64,000 bases of DNA from Microbacterium testaceum StLB037 (GCF_000202635.1 NC_015125.1:806001-870000); one strand, 5' to 3'. Positions 54,221 to 63,381 are shown, numbered from the stretch's first letter. Made by a program: numbers and translations. The notes: generated from the sequence alone by a model not told the origin.

Positions 54221-55408
54221 GTGGATACCCGCGAGTTGACCGCCCTGCTCACCCCCGACGGCCTGCGTCTTCTCGACGAGGTGGGCCGGATCGAGTCCAC
54301 CGACGACGCGGCTCGCGCGGTGTCGCGCCTGCGGGCGGCGGGGCACTCCCCCGACCTCGTGTCGGCGGTCGTGGGCCAGGCTCGGCTCCGCGTGCGGGGA
54401 GCGGCGAAGTTCGGGCCGTTCGCAGACCGGATGCTGTTCACCCGCGCCGGCCTCGAGCAGGCGACGCGCCTGTCGATCGCCGCCCGGCACGCAGGGCGCT
54501 TCCGCGCCGCGGGGATCACGCGCGTCGCGGATCTCGGGTGCGGCATCGGCGGGGACGCCCTGGGGATGGCGGGCCTCGGCCTGCGCGTGGATGCCGTCGA
54601 TGCCGACGAGGTGACCGCCGCGATCGCCGCGTACAACCTCGCGCCCTTCGACGACGCGGTGACCGTCCGGCACGCGCGCGCCGAAGACGTCGACCTCGAC
54701 GGCGCGGATGCCGTGTGGCTCGACCCCGCGCGACGCACGGCGGGGCACTCCGAGACGCGCCAGGTGTCGTCGACAGAGTGGTCCCCCTCGCTGGACTGGG
54801 TCTTCGCGCTGCTGGCGGAACGGTCCGGCGGGGTGAAGCTCGGACCGGGCTTCGACCGGGGGCAGATCCCCGACGACGTCGAGGCGCAGTGGATCAGCGC
54901 CGACGGCTCGACCATCGAGCTCGTCCTGTGGGCGGGAGCGCTCGCCCGCTCGGACGTGCGCCGCGCGGCGCTGGTCGTGCGCGGCGACGAGGCGTGGGAG
55001 CTCACGGCTCCGGCCGACTCCCCCGACGTCGAGCCGCACGAGCTCGGGGCGTTCGTGCACGAGCCCGACGGGGCGGTCATCCGCGCGCGGCTCATCGGCG
55101 AGGTCGCCCGCGCGCTCGAGGCGGGGATGCTGGCCCCGGGCATCGCGTACCTGACGTCCGACGCGGCCCTGACGAGCCCGTTCGTCTCGTCGTTCCGCGT
55201 GCGCGAGCAGCTGCCCGCCGATCCGAAGAAGCTCGCCCAGTCGCTGCGCGCGCGGGGGATCGGAACCCTCGAGATCAAGAAGCGCGGCGTCGACGTCGAC
55301 CCGGCGGTCCTGCGCAAGAAGCTGTCGCTGCGCGGTGACGAGTCGGCGACCCTGATCCTGACGCGCGTCGGCTCGAAGCGACTGGCCCTGCTGGCCGATC
55401 GGGTCTGA
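54221..55408 (+). CDS. Class I SAM-dependent methyltransferase with THUMP-like C-terminal domain
   Basis: A 395-residue protein. The SAM-binding motif VADLGCGIGGDALGMAGLG is near residue 108, and a catalytic-type DxPY position is replaced by VWLDPARR (about 168), as in the class I methyltransferase/THUMP-like family. The C-terminal region (about 310-395) with GIGTLEIKKRGVDVDP resembles the THUMP-like RNA-binding domain, so the target is probably RNA. The GTG start is 7 nt after a TAGGCT -10 box (54208-54213); the frame open to 54167 overlaps CIRCE. Confidence 0.87.
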   Translation: MDTRELTALLTPDGLRLLDEVGRIESTDDAARAVSRLRAAGHSPDLVSAVVGQARLRVRGAAKFGPFADRMLFTRAGLEQATRLSIAARHAGRFRAAGITRVADLGCGIGGDALGMAGLGLRVDAVDADEVTAAIAAYNLAPFDDAVTVRHARAEDVDLDGADAVWLDPARRTAGHSETRQVSSTEWSPSLDWVFALLAERSGGVKLGPGFDRGQIPDDVEAQWISADGSTIELVLWAGALARSDVRRAALVVRGDEAWELTAPADSPDVEPHELGAFVHEPDGAVIRARLIGEVARALEAGMLAPGIAYLTSDAALTSPFVSSFRVREQLPADPKKLAQSLRARGIGTLEIKKRGVDVDPAVLRKKLSLRGDESATLILTRVGSKRLALLADRV

Positions 55409-55414
55409 CTGCCG

Positions 55415-55822
55415 TCACGCGGGGAGCTGCGAGAAGCCCCAGATCAACCAACCGGCGCTGAACACGCCCGACAGAAGCGAGAGGACCAGGGCCCACACCG
55501 CGACGCGCCGACTGTCGTGCGCGCGACGCACGGACATCACCGCGATGATCGCCGCCACCGCGCTGAGCGGGAGCAGCCATCCCCAGAAGAACGACGACGC
55601 CAGGGCGACGATCGCCAGCCCCAGCGCCCACGGGGCGAGGGAGCGCGGCGGCTTCGGCGTCGGGGGCACGTAGGGGATCACGTGATCGCCGAACGCCGCC
55701 ATCTCGAGCTGCGCGGTCGCGAGGCGACCTTCCTCCCCGTCCGTCTCCCCGGCGTCGGGGAGGGCGGTCGCGCCCTCGACCTCTTTGCGTGCGCGCCGAG
55801 TCGGCGGCGACGTCTCGCTCAC
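55415..55822 (-). CDS. DUF4190-type small membrane protein
   Basis: A 135-residue protein: charged cytoplasmic N-terminus (about residues 1-62), then two or three membrane segments ([57 protein letters not shown]). The layout is that of DUF4190 proteins, function unknown. GTG 55822 overlaps the tsaD stop (GTGA), so it is the last gene of the tsaB-rimI-tsaD operon. Confidence 0.78.
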   Translation of the reverse strand: MSETSPPTRRARKEVEGATALPDAGETDGEEGRLATAQLEMAAFGDHVIPYVPPTPKPPRSLAPWALGLAIVALASSFFWGWLLPLSAVAAIIAVMSVRRAHDSRRVAVWALVLSLLSGVFSAGWLIWGFSQLPA

Positions 55823-56919
55823 GCGGGGGCTCCGGGGCGGGATGCCGGGGGCTCGGCATCCGGATCCTCCGCCACCTGGATCTCGGTGACGGGCAGGGTC
55901 GAGTCGGCGCCGAAGGCGAGGGTCGACGGAGGCCGCCCCGAGGAGATGAGCTCGGCCGCGAGGGCCGCGATCATCGCGCCGTTGTCGGTGCAGAGTCGCA
56001 GCGGCGGGATGCGGACCGCGACACCCGCGGCCGCGGCGCGCTCGAGGGCGACGTCGCGCAGACGCTTGTTCGCGATGACGCCCCCACCCAGCAGCAGGCG
56101 GGGCACGCCGTGGCGGGCGCACGCGTCGAGGGCTTTGGTGACGAGGACATCGACGACGGCCTCGCGGAAGGACGCTGCGACATCGGCCACCGGCACGGGC
56201 TGGCCGGCGGCCTCGTGCTGCTCGACCCAGCGCGCGACGGCCGTCTTCAGGCCCGAGAACGAGAAGTCGTAACGGTGGGATGCCATGTCGGAGGCGCGCG
56301 ACAGACCCCGCGGGAAGCGGATCGCGGTCGGGTCGCCGGAGGCTGCGGCGCGATCGATCTCGGGGCCGCCGGGGTAGGGCAGCTTCAGCAGACGCGCGAC
56401 CTTGTCGAACGCCTCGCCCGCGGCGTCGTCCATCGTCTCGCCGAGCAGCTCGACGTCGCTCGTGAGGTCGCGGACGAGAAGGAGCGAGGTGTGCCCACCG
56501 CTGACGAGCAGGGCGACCGTGGGGTACTCGAGCTCCCCCGCGTCGGCATCCAGGATGTCGGCGGCGATGTGCCCGACGAGGTGGTTCACGGCGTAGAGCG
56601 GCTTGTCGAGGGCGACGGCGAGGCCCTTGGCCGCGCCGACCCCGACCATGAGGGCACCGGCGAGGCCCGGGCCGCTGGTGACCGCGACGGCGTCCAGATC
56701 GGCGAGGGTCACGCCCGCCTCGGCGAGAGCCGCGTCGATCGAGGGCTGCAGGGCCTCCAGATGGGCGCGCGCGGCGACCTCGGGCACGACACCGCCGTAG
56801 CGGGCGTGCTCGTCCATGCTGGAGGCGATCGTGTTGCTGAGGAGCTGTCGGCCGCGGACGATGCCGATGCCGGTCTCGTCGCAGCTGGTCTCGATGCCGA
56901 GCACGAGGGGCGCGTTCAT
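55819..56919 (-). CDS. tsaD: tRNA N6-adenosine threonylcarbamoyltransferase TsaD
   Basis: A 366-residue ASKHA-fold enzyme that, with TsaB and TsaE, transfers threonylcarbamoyl to A37 of ANN-decoding tRNAs. [14 protein letters not shown] at residues 7-20, metal-binding NHLVGHIAA (HxxxH), [11 protein letters not shown], and [13 protein letters not shown] are diagnostic. ATG 56919 overlaps the rimI stop by one base. A C-terminal tail of about 25 residues ([16 protein letters not shown]) is extra. Confidence 0.96.
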   Translation of the reverse strand: MNAPLVLGIETSCDETGIGIVRGRQLLSNTIASSMDEHARYGGVVPEVAARAHLEALQPSIDAALAEAGVTLADLDAVAVTSGPGLAGALMVGVGAAKGLAVALDKPLYAVNHLVGHIAADILDADAGELEYPTVALLVSGGHTSLLLVRDLTSDVELLGETMDDAAGEAFDKVARLLKLPYPGGPEIDRAAASGDPTAIRFPRGLSRASDMASHRYDFSFSGLKTAVARWVEQHEAAGQPVPVADVAASFREAVVDVLVTKALDACARHGVPRLLLGGGVIANKRLRDVALERAAAAGVAVRIPPLRLCTDNGAMIAALAAELISSGRPPSTLAFGADSTLPVTEIQVAEDPDAEPPASRPGAPA

Positions 56920-57563
56920 CAGCACCAGCCCTTTCCGGTCGTGGCGGCGGAGGCCTCGGGGGTGCCGGACCCTTCGACAAGCTCAGGGACCTGGGGGGTG
57001 CCGGACCCTTCGACAAGCTCAGGGACCTGGGGCGTGCCGGACCCTTCGACGGGCTCAGGGACCTGAGGGGTACCGGGCTCAGGGACCTGCGGGGCGTCGG
57101 CGCGGCGGGAGAGCCAGCCGCGGAGATCGAGCCGCATCACGATCGCGTCGACGTCGTCGGGCTGGTAGTACCGCGGACGGCGCCCCACCTCGATGAACCC
57201 CTCCGAGGCGTAGAGCGCCTGGGCGACGGGGTTGTCGGCGCGCACCTCGAGGAAGACGTCGTGCACCTCGCGTCGACCCGCCTCCTCGAGCAGGGCCGTC
57301 AGCAGCGCACGCCCCCGGCCCCGGCCCCGTGCGGCCTCGGAGATCGTGATCGTCTGGATGTCGGCATCCCGAGCCCCGCGCACCGCGCGCAGACCCGCGT
57401 ACCCGATCAGGCGACCGGCCTCCTCGACGACGACGTACCACCCGTGCGGCGACGCGAGTTCCTCGCGCATCATCGCCGCGCTCCAGGCGTCGGTCGGGAA
57501 GGACGCGTGCTCGAGCGCCATGATCCCGTCGAGATCGTCGAGGGTCGCGGAGCGGGTGGTCAT
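56919..57563 (-). CDS. rimI: Ribosomal protein S18 alanine N-acetyltransferase RimI, with repeat-derived C-terminal tail
   Basis: A 214-residue GNAT acetyltransferase; RimI members acetylate the N-terminus of S18. Core domain (residues 1-155): [20 protein letters not shown], acetyl-CoA loop [18 protein letters not shown], and [21 protein letters not shown]. The usual length is about 150. The remaining 55 residues come from a tandem DNA repeat (56961-57095), read as repeats of [12 protein letters not shown], ending GKGWC. Start ATG overlaps the tsaB stop by one base. Confidence 0.93.
   Translation of the reverse strand: MTTRSATLDDLDGIMALEHASFPTDAWSAAMMREELASPHGWYVVVEEAGRLIGYAGLRAVRGARDADIQTITISEAARGRGRGRALLTALLEEAGRREVHDVFLEVRADNPVAQALYASEGFIEVGRRPRYYQPDDVDAIVMRLDLRGWLSRRADAPQVPEPGTPQVPEPVEGSGTPQVPELVEGSGTPQVPELVEGSGTPEASAATTGKGWC
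56961..57095. repeat. 36-bp tandem repeat carrying CCCTTCGACAAGCTCAGGG inside rimI
   Basis: Units begin at 56961, 56997 and 57033, with a truncated unit at 57069. Each contains ACCCTTCGACAAGCTCAGGG or a one-base variant. The period is a multiple of three, so the reading frame of rimI stays open. Confidence 0.9.
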
Positions 57564-58195
57564 CAACTCACCCGCTTCGGGGCGTGCGCGGCCACCACGT
57601 CGGGGCTGCGGAGGTACAGGGGCTCCGTGCCCGCGAGGGTGCGTCCCGCGTCGAGCGCGCGGGCGGCGGCGAGCGCGACCATCGCGGCCGAGACGCTCGT
57701 GGCATCGGAGCGGACGGCGCCGAGGTCGGCGAGCCGCCGATCGAGCTCGTCGCGGGGGCTGAGGGCGGCATCCGTGATCCGGATCGGGAGTCCGTCGTCG
57801 TCGATCCCGTCGTAGACGCTGTACGCGAACTCCCGACGACGGGCATCGGTGACGACGGCGAAGCGGGGGGTCTCGACGGCGGTGAGCGCGTCGGCGAGCA
57901 GGATGCCGAGCGCGATCCCGTCGTGGCTCGGTACGGGAACGACCGGGATGCCACGCCCCAGCGCGTACACTCGCGCCGTCGCGATGCCGACGCGCAACCC
58001 GGTGAAGGGTCCGGGCCCCATGCCGATCGCCACATGGGTCGGCGCCGGAGCGACCGACGTCGCGCGCCGCAGGAGGTCGCCGATGACCTCGGCGTGACCG
58101 AGGGGGTTGGCGCTCTGCTCGTCCGCGAGGACCTCGCCGTCGCGCGTGATCGCCGCGACGGCGGTGCCGAGCGAGGTGTCGATGCCGAGGATCAC
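57563..58195 (-). CDS. tsaB: tRNA threonylcarbamoyladenosine biosynthesis protein TsaB
   Basis: A 210-residue ASKHA-fold paralogue of TsaD that scaffolds the t6A complex. ILGIDTSLGTAVAAI at the N-terminus, VAIGMGPGPFTGLRVGIATARVYALG at about 62-85 (core GPGPFTGLRVG) and VVTDARRREFAYSVYDG at about 115 are diagnostic. GTG 58195 lies 6 nt after a TACCCT -10 box (58202-58207), so a leaderless operon tsaB-rimI-tsaD-DUF4190 begins here. Confidence 0.94.
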   Translation of the reverse strand: MILGIDTSLGTAVAAITRDGEVLADEQSANPLGHAEVIGDLLRRATSVAPAPTHVAIGMGPGPFTGLRVGIATARVYALGRGIPVVPVPSHDGIALGILLADALTAVETPRFAVVTDARRREFAYSVYDGIDDDGLPIRITDAALSPRDELDRRLADLGAVRSDATSVSAAMVALAAARALDAGRTLAGTEPLYLRSPDVVAAHAPKRVS

Positions 58196-58258
58196 CGTTC
58201 CAGGGTATCCGCCGCGGGTCATGGCATCCGATCGGGGTCCCTGTTCCGAACAAGGGAC

Positions 58259-59182
58259 ATGGATCCCACTGCCCTCGGCCTGCGCCGACTCGTCGTCCCC
58301 ACCGCGGTGGGGACCATCGTCGTGCACGCGGGGCGGGTGTCGGGGAGCCCGGTGGCCACGGTGCTCCTGCACGGTGCCGCGGGGTCGTGGCGCACGTGGG
58401 CTCCGATGATCGCGGCGTCGGACGACATCCGGTTGCCCCTCTCGGACATCGTGGCGATCGATCTGCCCGGGTGGGGCGAGTCGGCCGGGCCCGTCCCCGA
58501 TCCGGGCGACCTCGCGGTGGCGGTGGCCGCCGTGGTGCGAGCGCTCGGGTATCCGCGCTGGCGCGTGGTGGGACACTCCCTCGGGGCGGTGGTCGCGCTC
58601 GACGTGGCCGCGCGTTTCCCCTCCGCGACCGTCGGCGTCGGACTCGTCTCGCCGAGCGGGGAAGGCGCCCGGACCGTCGCGCGGCACCCTCTCCGCGGCA
58701 TCCTGACTTTGCCGGGACTCGCCGGGATGGTCGCCGCGATGCACGTGCTCCGCGGGCTCGGCCCGCTGTCGCGCCCTCTTCTCACGCTCCTGGCCCGGAC
58801 GGGGATGCTGAGCGTGCTGGCACGCCCCCTGTTCCGGCATCCGTCCCGCGTCGACCGCGCCGAGACCGACGCCCTCGCGACCGAGATCCGGCCCGCGGCG
58901 TTCCTCGCGGCCGCGCGGACGGCCCGCACCCACGACGATGCCGTGTGGCGACGCGTCGCGTGCCCCGTCCGATCTGTACGGGGACGCCATGATGTCTTCG
59001 TCGCCGCCCGCGACGCTCGGGCGTGGGCCCGGACGATCATCGACTTCGACGAGGTCGCGCTCGAGGACAGCGGGCACTTCGCGCACGTCGAGCAGCCGAT
59101 CCCGACGTTGCGCGCGCTCCGGGCGGTCTGGGCTGCCGACCGCGCGCCCGCCCCCGTCAGGCGGTCGGCAACCGCAGCGTGA
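58259..59182 (+). CDS. Alpha/beta-fold hydrolase
   Basis: A 307-residue hydrolase. LHGAAGSWRTW forms the oxyanion-hole HG motif, nucleophile elbow VVGHSLGAVVALDVA (Ser near residue 105), catalytic Asp in RSVRGRHDVFV, and His in DSGHFAHVEQP. Substrate unknown. Flanked by genes on the other strand; it lies between tsaB and the histidine kinase. ATG 58259 has CAAGGGA upstream; the long open frame further upstream is antisense to tsaB. Its 3' end overlaps the kinase gene by 26 bp. Confidence 0.88.
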   Translation: MDPTALGLRRLVVPTAVGTIVVHAGRVSGSPVATVLLHGAAGSWRTWAPMIAASDDIRLPLSDIVAIDLPGWGESAGPVPDPGDLAVAVAAVVRALGYPRWRVVGHSLGAVVALDVAARFPSATVGVGLVSPSGEGARTVARHPLRGILTLPGLAGMVAAMHVLRGLGPLSRPLLTLLARTGMLSVLARPLFRHPSRVDRAETDALATEIRPAAFLAAARTARTHDDAVWRRVACPVRSVRGRHDVFVAARDARAWARTIIDFDEVALEDSGHFAHVEQPIPTLRALRAVWAADRAPAPVRRSATAA

Positions 59183-60074
59183 CGACGGTCCCCGCGCCTT
59201 CGCGGGAGCGCAGCTCGACGCCCCCTCCGTGACGGTGCAGGATCGTCCGCACCAGCGAGAGGCCGATGCCCGAGCCGGGCACGTCCCGCGCGTTCGCCGC
59301 GCGCGCGAGGTCGTCGAAGACGAGGGACTGGGCGTCGGTCGGGACGCCGCGTCCCGTGTCGGCGACCTGGATGACGGCGCCTCCCCCGTCCTCGCGCAGT
59401 CGGACCTCGATCGGTCCGGATGCCGAGAACTTCACCGCGTTGGCGAGGACGTTGTCGAGGGCCAGGGCGAGCAGGTCGGGGTCTCCCGGGAGCACCGGCA
59501 CCGACCACGGCACCCGCTCGGCGATGACGCTGATCCGGCCCCGCGCCTCGGGGCGCTGCTGCTCGATCGCGTGCACCGCATCGCGAGCGAGCGCCTCGAG
59601 GTCGACCGGCTCGGTCTCGAGCGGCCGCGTCTCGATCTCGGACAGCTTGCGGAGGTCGCCGACGAGGGCCGCGAGCCGCCGCGCCTGCGCGTCGATGACC
59701 TCGACGTGCGCGGGGGCGTCCGCGGGATCGACCCCGGCGAGGGTCGCGCGGATCGCGGTGATCGGGTTCTTCAGCTCGTGGTCGAGCCGCGCGAGGAAGC
59801 GGCGATGAGCGTCGCGCTCCTCGCCGCGCCCGCTTCGGTATCCCTCGCCCCGGGCACGGTCGGACGCCGCCTTCGTCCGGCCCCGGCGCGCCGCGACCGC
59901 CACGACCACCGCGGCGACGATCGTGAGGGCCAGGCCGACGAACAGCGCCACCAGCGGCAGCGCGGTGCTCACGGTGAGCGCCCGTCGCTCGCCGACGGCG
60001 AAGAGAACGAGAGCGACGAGCGCCCCCAGCGTCACGGGAAGCGCGATGGCGAGCGCCGCCGACCGCCGGCTCAC
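59157..60074 (-). CDS. Two-component sensor histidine kinase
   Basis: A 305-residue membrane kinase. Two N-terminal helices (AALAIALPVTLGALVALVLF and ALPLVALFVGLALTIVAAVV) with almost no external loop suggest an intramembrane or cell-envelope sensor. H-box FLARLDHELKNPITAIRATL; N-box DNVLANAVKFS; G boxes VADTGRGVP and GSGIGLSLVRTILHRHGG. GTG 60074 overlaps the response-regulator stop (GTGA). Partner of the gene upstream. Confidence 0.94.
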   Translation of the reverse strand: MSRRSAALAIALPVTLGALVALVLFAVGERRALTVSTALPLVALFVGLALTIVAAVVVAVAARRGRTKAASDRARGEGYRSGRGEERDAHRRFLARLDHELKNPITAIRATLAGVDPADAPAHVEVIDAQARRLAALVGDLRKLSEIETRPLETEPVDLEALARDAVHAIEQQRPEARGRISVIAERVPWSVPVLPGDPDLLALALDNVLANAVKFSASGPIEVRLREDGGGAVIQVADTGRGVPTDAQSLVFDDLARAANARDVPGSGIGLSLVRTILHRHGGGVELRSREGAGTVVTLRLPTA

Positions 60075-60787
60075 GCGGCACCGACCGGATGCACGAAGCG
60101 GTAGCCCGCGCTCTGCACGGTCTCGATGTAGCGGGGCGCGCCGGGGTCGTCGCCCAGCACACGCCGGAGCTCGGCGATGCGGTGGTCGATCGCGCGGGTC
60201 GAGGTGACGAAGTCGAAGCCCCACAGCGCCGTCAGAAGCCGATCGCGCGTGTGCACCTCCCCGGGGTGCGCCATGAGGTAGTCGAGGAGCATGACCGCCT
60301 TGGGCGTGAGCGTCACCTCGGTGCCGTCACGCCAGACCCGCCGCGCGGAACGGTCGAGTTCGAGGGCTCCCGCCCGCAGCCGCGGTGCCGCGCTCAACGG
60401 TCGCTCCCCCGGGACGCTCCGCCGCAGGACCGCGCGCACGCGCGAGAGCAGTTCCTGCGGATCGAACGGCTTGTTCAGGTAGTCGTCAGCACCCTCGTCG
60501 AGAGCGGCGCTGCGCTCGTACGACTCCCCCACCTGGGTCAGCAGGATGATGGGCAGCCACCGCCCCTCGGCGCGCACCCGCCGCACGAACTCCCGCCCGT
60601 CGACCCTCGGCATGATGACGTCGCACACGGCGAGCGCGATGTCGCCGACGGGGAGCGCGTCGAGGGCTTCCTGCCCGTCGGCGGCGACCACCACGCGGTA
60701 ACCGCTCCGCTCGAGGAAGGCCCCGAGCCCGGCGCGGATCGTCTCGTCGTCGTCGACGAGCAGGATGCCGGGGCGTTCGTCGCTCAC
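60071..60787 (-). CDS. OmpR/PhoB-type response regulator
   Basis: A 238-residue regulator. Receiver domain (about 5-120): ILLVDDDETIRAGL, phosphoacceptor Asp in AVCDVIMPRVDG, LLTQVGES and the Lys in DDYLNKPFDP. C-terminal winged helix (about 135-235): TLTPKAVMLLDYLMAHPGEVHTRDRLL, TSTRAIDHRIAELRRVLGD. GTG 60787 overlaps the stop of the DUF4190-type gene. Target genes are probably the envelope genes upstream in the same operon. Confidence 0.95.
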   Translation of the reverse strand: MSDERPGILLVDDDETIRAGLGAFLERSGYRVVVAADGQEALDALPVGDIALAVCDVIMPRVDGREFVRRVRAEGRWLPIILLTQVGESYERSAALDEGADDYLNKPFDPQELLSRVRAVLRRSVPGERPLSAAPRLRAGALELDRSARRVWRDGTEVTLTPKAVMLLDYLMAHPGEVHTRDRLLTALWGFDFVTSTRAIDHRIAELRRVLGDDPGAPRYIETVQSAGYRFVHPVGAA

Positions 60788-61065
60788 GACGACACCCACG
60801 TCGCGAAGACCGGGATGCCGACGGCGACGACGATCACCAGGCCGATCCCGATGACGGTCGCGGCGAGCGCGAGGTATCCGAGCACGAGGCCGACGATGGC
60901 GAGCGTCGCTCCCCGATCCCCGGTGCGACGGATCTGTCCCAGCGCGATGTGCCCGAAGATGACGGGCAGGATGCCGAATCCGCACAGGCCCAGGACGAGG
61001 GCGGCGATCGCGAGGCCGTTCGTCCGGGGCGCCGCCTGCCCCCAGACGGGGACCGGCGCGCTCAT
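60784..61065 (-). CDS. DUF4190 domain membrane protein
   Basis: A 93-residue protein with two helices: AIAALVLGLCGFGILPVIFGHIALGQIRR (DUF4190 motif, in two parts AALVLGLCGFGILPVIFG and HIALGQIRRTG) and ATLAIVGLVLGYLALAATVIG. Function unknown. It overlaps both neighbours by 4 nt (ATGA and GTGA), so it is part of one operon from ompA-like to kinase. Confidence 0.88.
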   Translation of the reverse strand: MSAPVPVWGQAAPRTNGLAIAALVLGLCGFGILPVIFGHIALGQIRRTGDRGATLAIVGLVLGYLALAATVIGIGLVIVVAVGIPVFATWVSS

Positions 61066-61595
61066 CGGGTGTCCCGGGTCGAGGTCGTCGCGACCCCCGT
61101 GTCGTCGAGGCGAGGGGCGTTCCCCCGCCAGAGGATCGTGTTCACGTCGCCGCTGACCACGAGGTCGCCGACCTGCTGGGCGTAGACGACGATCCCGCTC
61201 CCGCTCACGGTGAGCGTCGACACGTCGTCGAGCACCACCGCGGTCGCGAAGCCCGAGACGGTCACGTCGTCGCACGCTCCCTCGACGCGGACGACCTTGC
61301 CGTCGTCGGCGATGACGAGACCGGGGGTACAGGCGATGGTCGTGTCCGCCAGGGCGATCGCCTCGTCGCGGGTGCGGAGGTTCGAGGGGGCCTCGGGCGC
61401 GGCGGAGGCGGCGGGGGCCGGAGGGGCGATCACCTCGGGCCGCGGGTCGTCGGTCGCCACCTCGACGCTCGAGGCGTCGGTGGGAGAGGCGAGGGGGCCG
61501 GCGGCATCCTGATCGTCCGTGATGCTCACGGCGCACCCTGTGAGCGCGGCGACGGCCAGCCCCAGGGTCAGGACGGTCGTGGTGATTCTGCGCAT
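61062..61595 (-). CDS. DUF3060 lipoprotein
   Basis: A 177-residue lipoprotein with lipobox ALTGC, a Pro/Ala-rich linker, and a DUF3060 beta-solenoid repeat region (about residues 105-165: ACDDVTVSGFATAVVLDDVSTLTVSG in pieces, and GDVNTILWRG). Function unknown; such repeats resemble parallel beta-helix structures. It is directly after the OmpA-family gene (1 bp from its stop). Confidence 0.85.
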   Translation of the reverse strand: MRRITTTVLTLGLAVAALTGCAVSITDDQDAAGPLASPTDASSVEVATDDPRPEVIAPPAPAASAAPEAPSNLRTRDEAIALADTTIACTPGLVIADDGKVVRVEGACDDVTVSGFATAVVLDDVSTLTVSGSGIVVYAQQVGDLVVSGDVNTILWRGNAPRLDDTGVATTSTRDTR

Positions 61596-61596
61596 G

Positions 61597-62798
61597 TCAG
61601 CCTCCGAAGGTGGGGACGAGGATCTCGACCCGGCGGTTGAGTTGGCGACCCGCGGGGTTGTCGACCCCGTCGAGCTCGTTCGCGGCGACGGGACGGGACT
61701 CCCCGTACCCCTCCGCGGTCCAGTCGGTTTGCGTGCCGCGCCGGCGGAGCGCGTCGACGACGGCCTGCGCCCGGCGCTCGGACAGCACCTGGTTCTCGGC
61801 GTCGGTGCCGATGGCATCCGTGTGTCCGGAGACGGTTGCCGCCGGGACCGCACCCTGCGTCAGCAGGGCGGCGAGGGAGTCGAGCACGCCGGCGGCATCC
61901 GGACGGATCTCCGCCGAGTCGAAATCGAACAGCACCGCGTCCGAGAGCGTGAGAGTGGTCCCGCAGCTGGCCACGGGGGCCAGCGCCGCGAGCGGCGGGA
62001 ACACGCCCAGCTTCGGTACGGGCGGCAGCGGCGCCACCGTCACCGGCACGCCATCGACGCGGCCGGTGCCGTCGCCGAAGTTCTGGATCTCCACGCTGCC
62101 GTCGCGGTACGACCCGGACCCGTCGCCGAAGTTCTGGATCTCGACCGCTCCGGCGCGGTAGTTCCCCGCCCGTCGCCGAAGTTCTGGATGCTCTCGTCGC
62201 CCCGGGCGCTGGTGCCGGACCCGTCGCCGAAGATCTGCACCTCACGGGTCGCATCGCGGTACGTGCCCGACCCGTCGCCGAAGTTCTGGATCGTCACGTC
62301 GCCCGAGGCGTAGGAACCCGAGCCGTCCCCGAAGTTCTGGATCTCGACACCGCCGATCGTCGTCGAGCCCGACCCGTCGCCGAAGTTGCGGATGGTTCCG
62401 TCCGGTCCCGTGTACGTGCCCGAGCCGTCGCCGTACAGCACCGCCGTTCCGGCTCCGGCGCTCACGCTCCCGGGAGCGTCGCACGAGGCGGAGCGGACGG
62501 TGACGCCGGGCAGCGACGCCAGGGACGAGGCCGCCGCGATCGTGAAGGCCGACGCCGAGCCGTCGAGGAGCGCCAGATCGGGCAGGGTGAACAACGGCAC
62601 GGGCGGGAACTCCCCCGCGTCGTAGCCTGCGACCCGGGCGATGTCGGTCTGCGGCACGGATGTTCCGGCGTCGGTCGGCGTCGAGGCGGCGGAGGTGGAT
62701 GCCACCGGCTCCGCGCTGCACCCGACCAGGGCCAGGAGCGCGACGGCGGCTGCGGCGCCGAGGGCGCGGGCCGGAAGAGAGCGGGGGGAGGAACTCAT
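61597..62798 (-). pseudogene. OmpA-family lipoprotein with NFGDGSG tandem repeats, frameshifted
   Basis: Start ATG 62798 (7 nt after a TACGGT -10 box, 62806-62811) gives a lipoprotein (LLALVGC lipobox). It has an N-terminal domain of about 110 residues, then at least five units of about 17 residues beginning (N/I)FGDGSG. Near 62166-62171 one base appears to be missing in a GDGSG codon run, and the frame is lost. The other frame continues with two or three more NFGDGSG units and an intact OmpA peptidoglycan-binding domain (LFDFDSAEIRPDA, VSGHTDAIGTDAENQVLSERRA, NRRVEILV). The 61597-62094 part also has its own ATG. Confidence 0.85.
62040..62420 (-). repeat. Tandem repeat of about 51-54 bp encoding NFGDGSG units
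   Basis: About eight units, each with the minus-strand sequence ATCCAGAACTTCGGCGACGG (or a close variant), span the middle of the OmpA-family gene. The frameshift lies in the sixth unit. Confidence 0.88.
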
Positions 62799-62877
62799 GG
62801 CATCCACCGTATTGACCCGATGTCGCAGCCGTGTCGCCGGGATGTCGCTGTTTCGCGACACCCGCCGCGCGCCCCGG

Positions 62878-63381
62878 TCACGGGCGGCGGGAGATCGTCA
62901 CCGTCCGCGGCGCGTCCGCGTCGAGGTCGAGCGTGTGCGGGGCGATCTCGCCACAGGCGTTGTCGACGCCGCGGCCCCCCACCTCGCGGTCGATCTCGAT
63001 CTCCCACCACGTGTCGGCGAGGTACTCCGCGACGCCGCGCCCCCACTCGACGATCACCGCGGATCGCGCCACGTCGATGTCGAGATCGTCGAGCTCGACC
63101 GCGGCCCCCAGGCGGTACGCGTCGACGTGCACGAGCGGCGTCCCCCCGACGAGCGAGGGGTGCGTGCGCGCGATCACGAAGGTCGGGCTCTGGACGGGAC
63201 CCCGGATGCCGAGACCCTCGCCGATCCCGCGGGTCAGGGTCGTCTTTCCGGCGCCGAGCGGGCCCGTCAGCACGACGACGTCGCCCGGTTCCAGCGCGCG
63301 ACCGAGCGCACGGCCGAGCTCTTCCATGTCGCCGGGGCCGTCGATCCGTCGCTCGCCGAGCAGGTCGTCGGGAACGCTCAC
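62878..63381 (-). CDS. tsaE: tRNA threonylcarbamoyladenosine biosynthesis ATPase TsaE
   Basis: A 167-residue P-loop ATPase of t6A synthesis. LTGPLGAGKTTLTRGIGEGLGI (Walker A), VQSPTFVIARTH, and LVHVDAYRLG then EWGRGVAEYL follow the family order. GTG 63381 overlaps the alr stop (GTGA). It is separated from tsaB/tsaD by the two-component/OmpA cassette. Confidence 0.94.
   Translation of the reverse strand: MSVPDDLLGERRIDGPGDMEELGRALGRALEPGDVVVLTGPLGAGKTTLTRGIGEGLGIRGPVQSPTFVIARTHPSLVGGTPLVHVDAYRLGAAVELDDLDIDVARSAVIVEWGRGVAEYLADTWWEIEIDREVGGRGVDNACGEIAPHTLDLDADAPRTVTISRRP

Noticed and set aside
57584..58258. N-terminal extension of the alpha/beta hydrolase
   Set aside because: The frame is open, but it lies antisense to tsaB. 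The hydrolase domain begins after ATG 58259, which has a ribosome-binding site.
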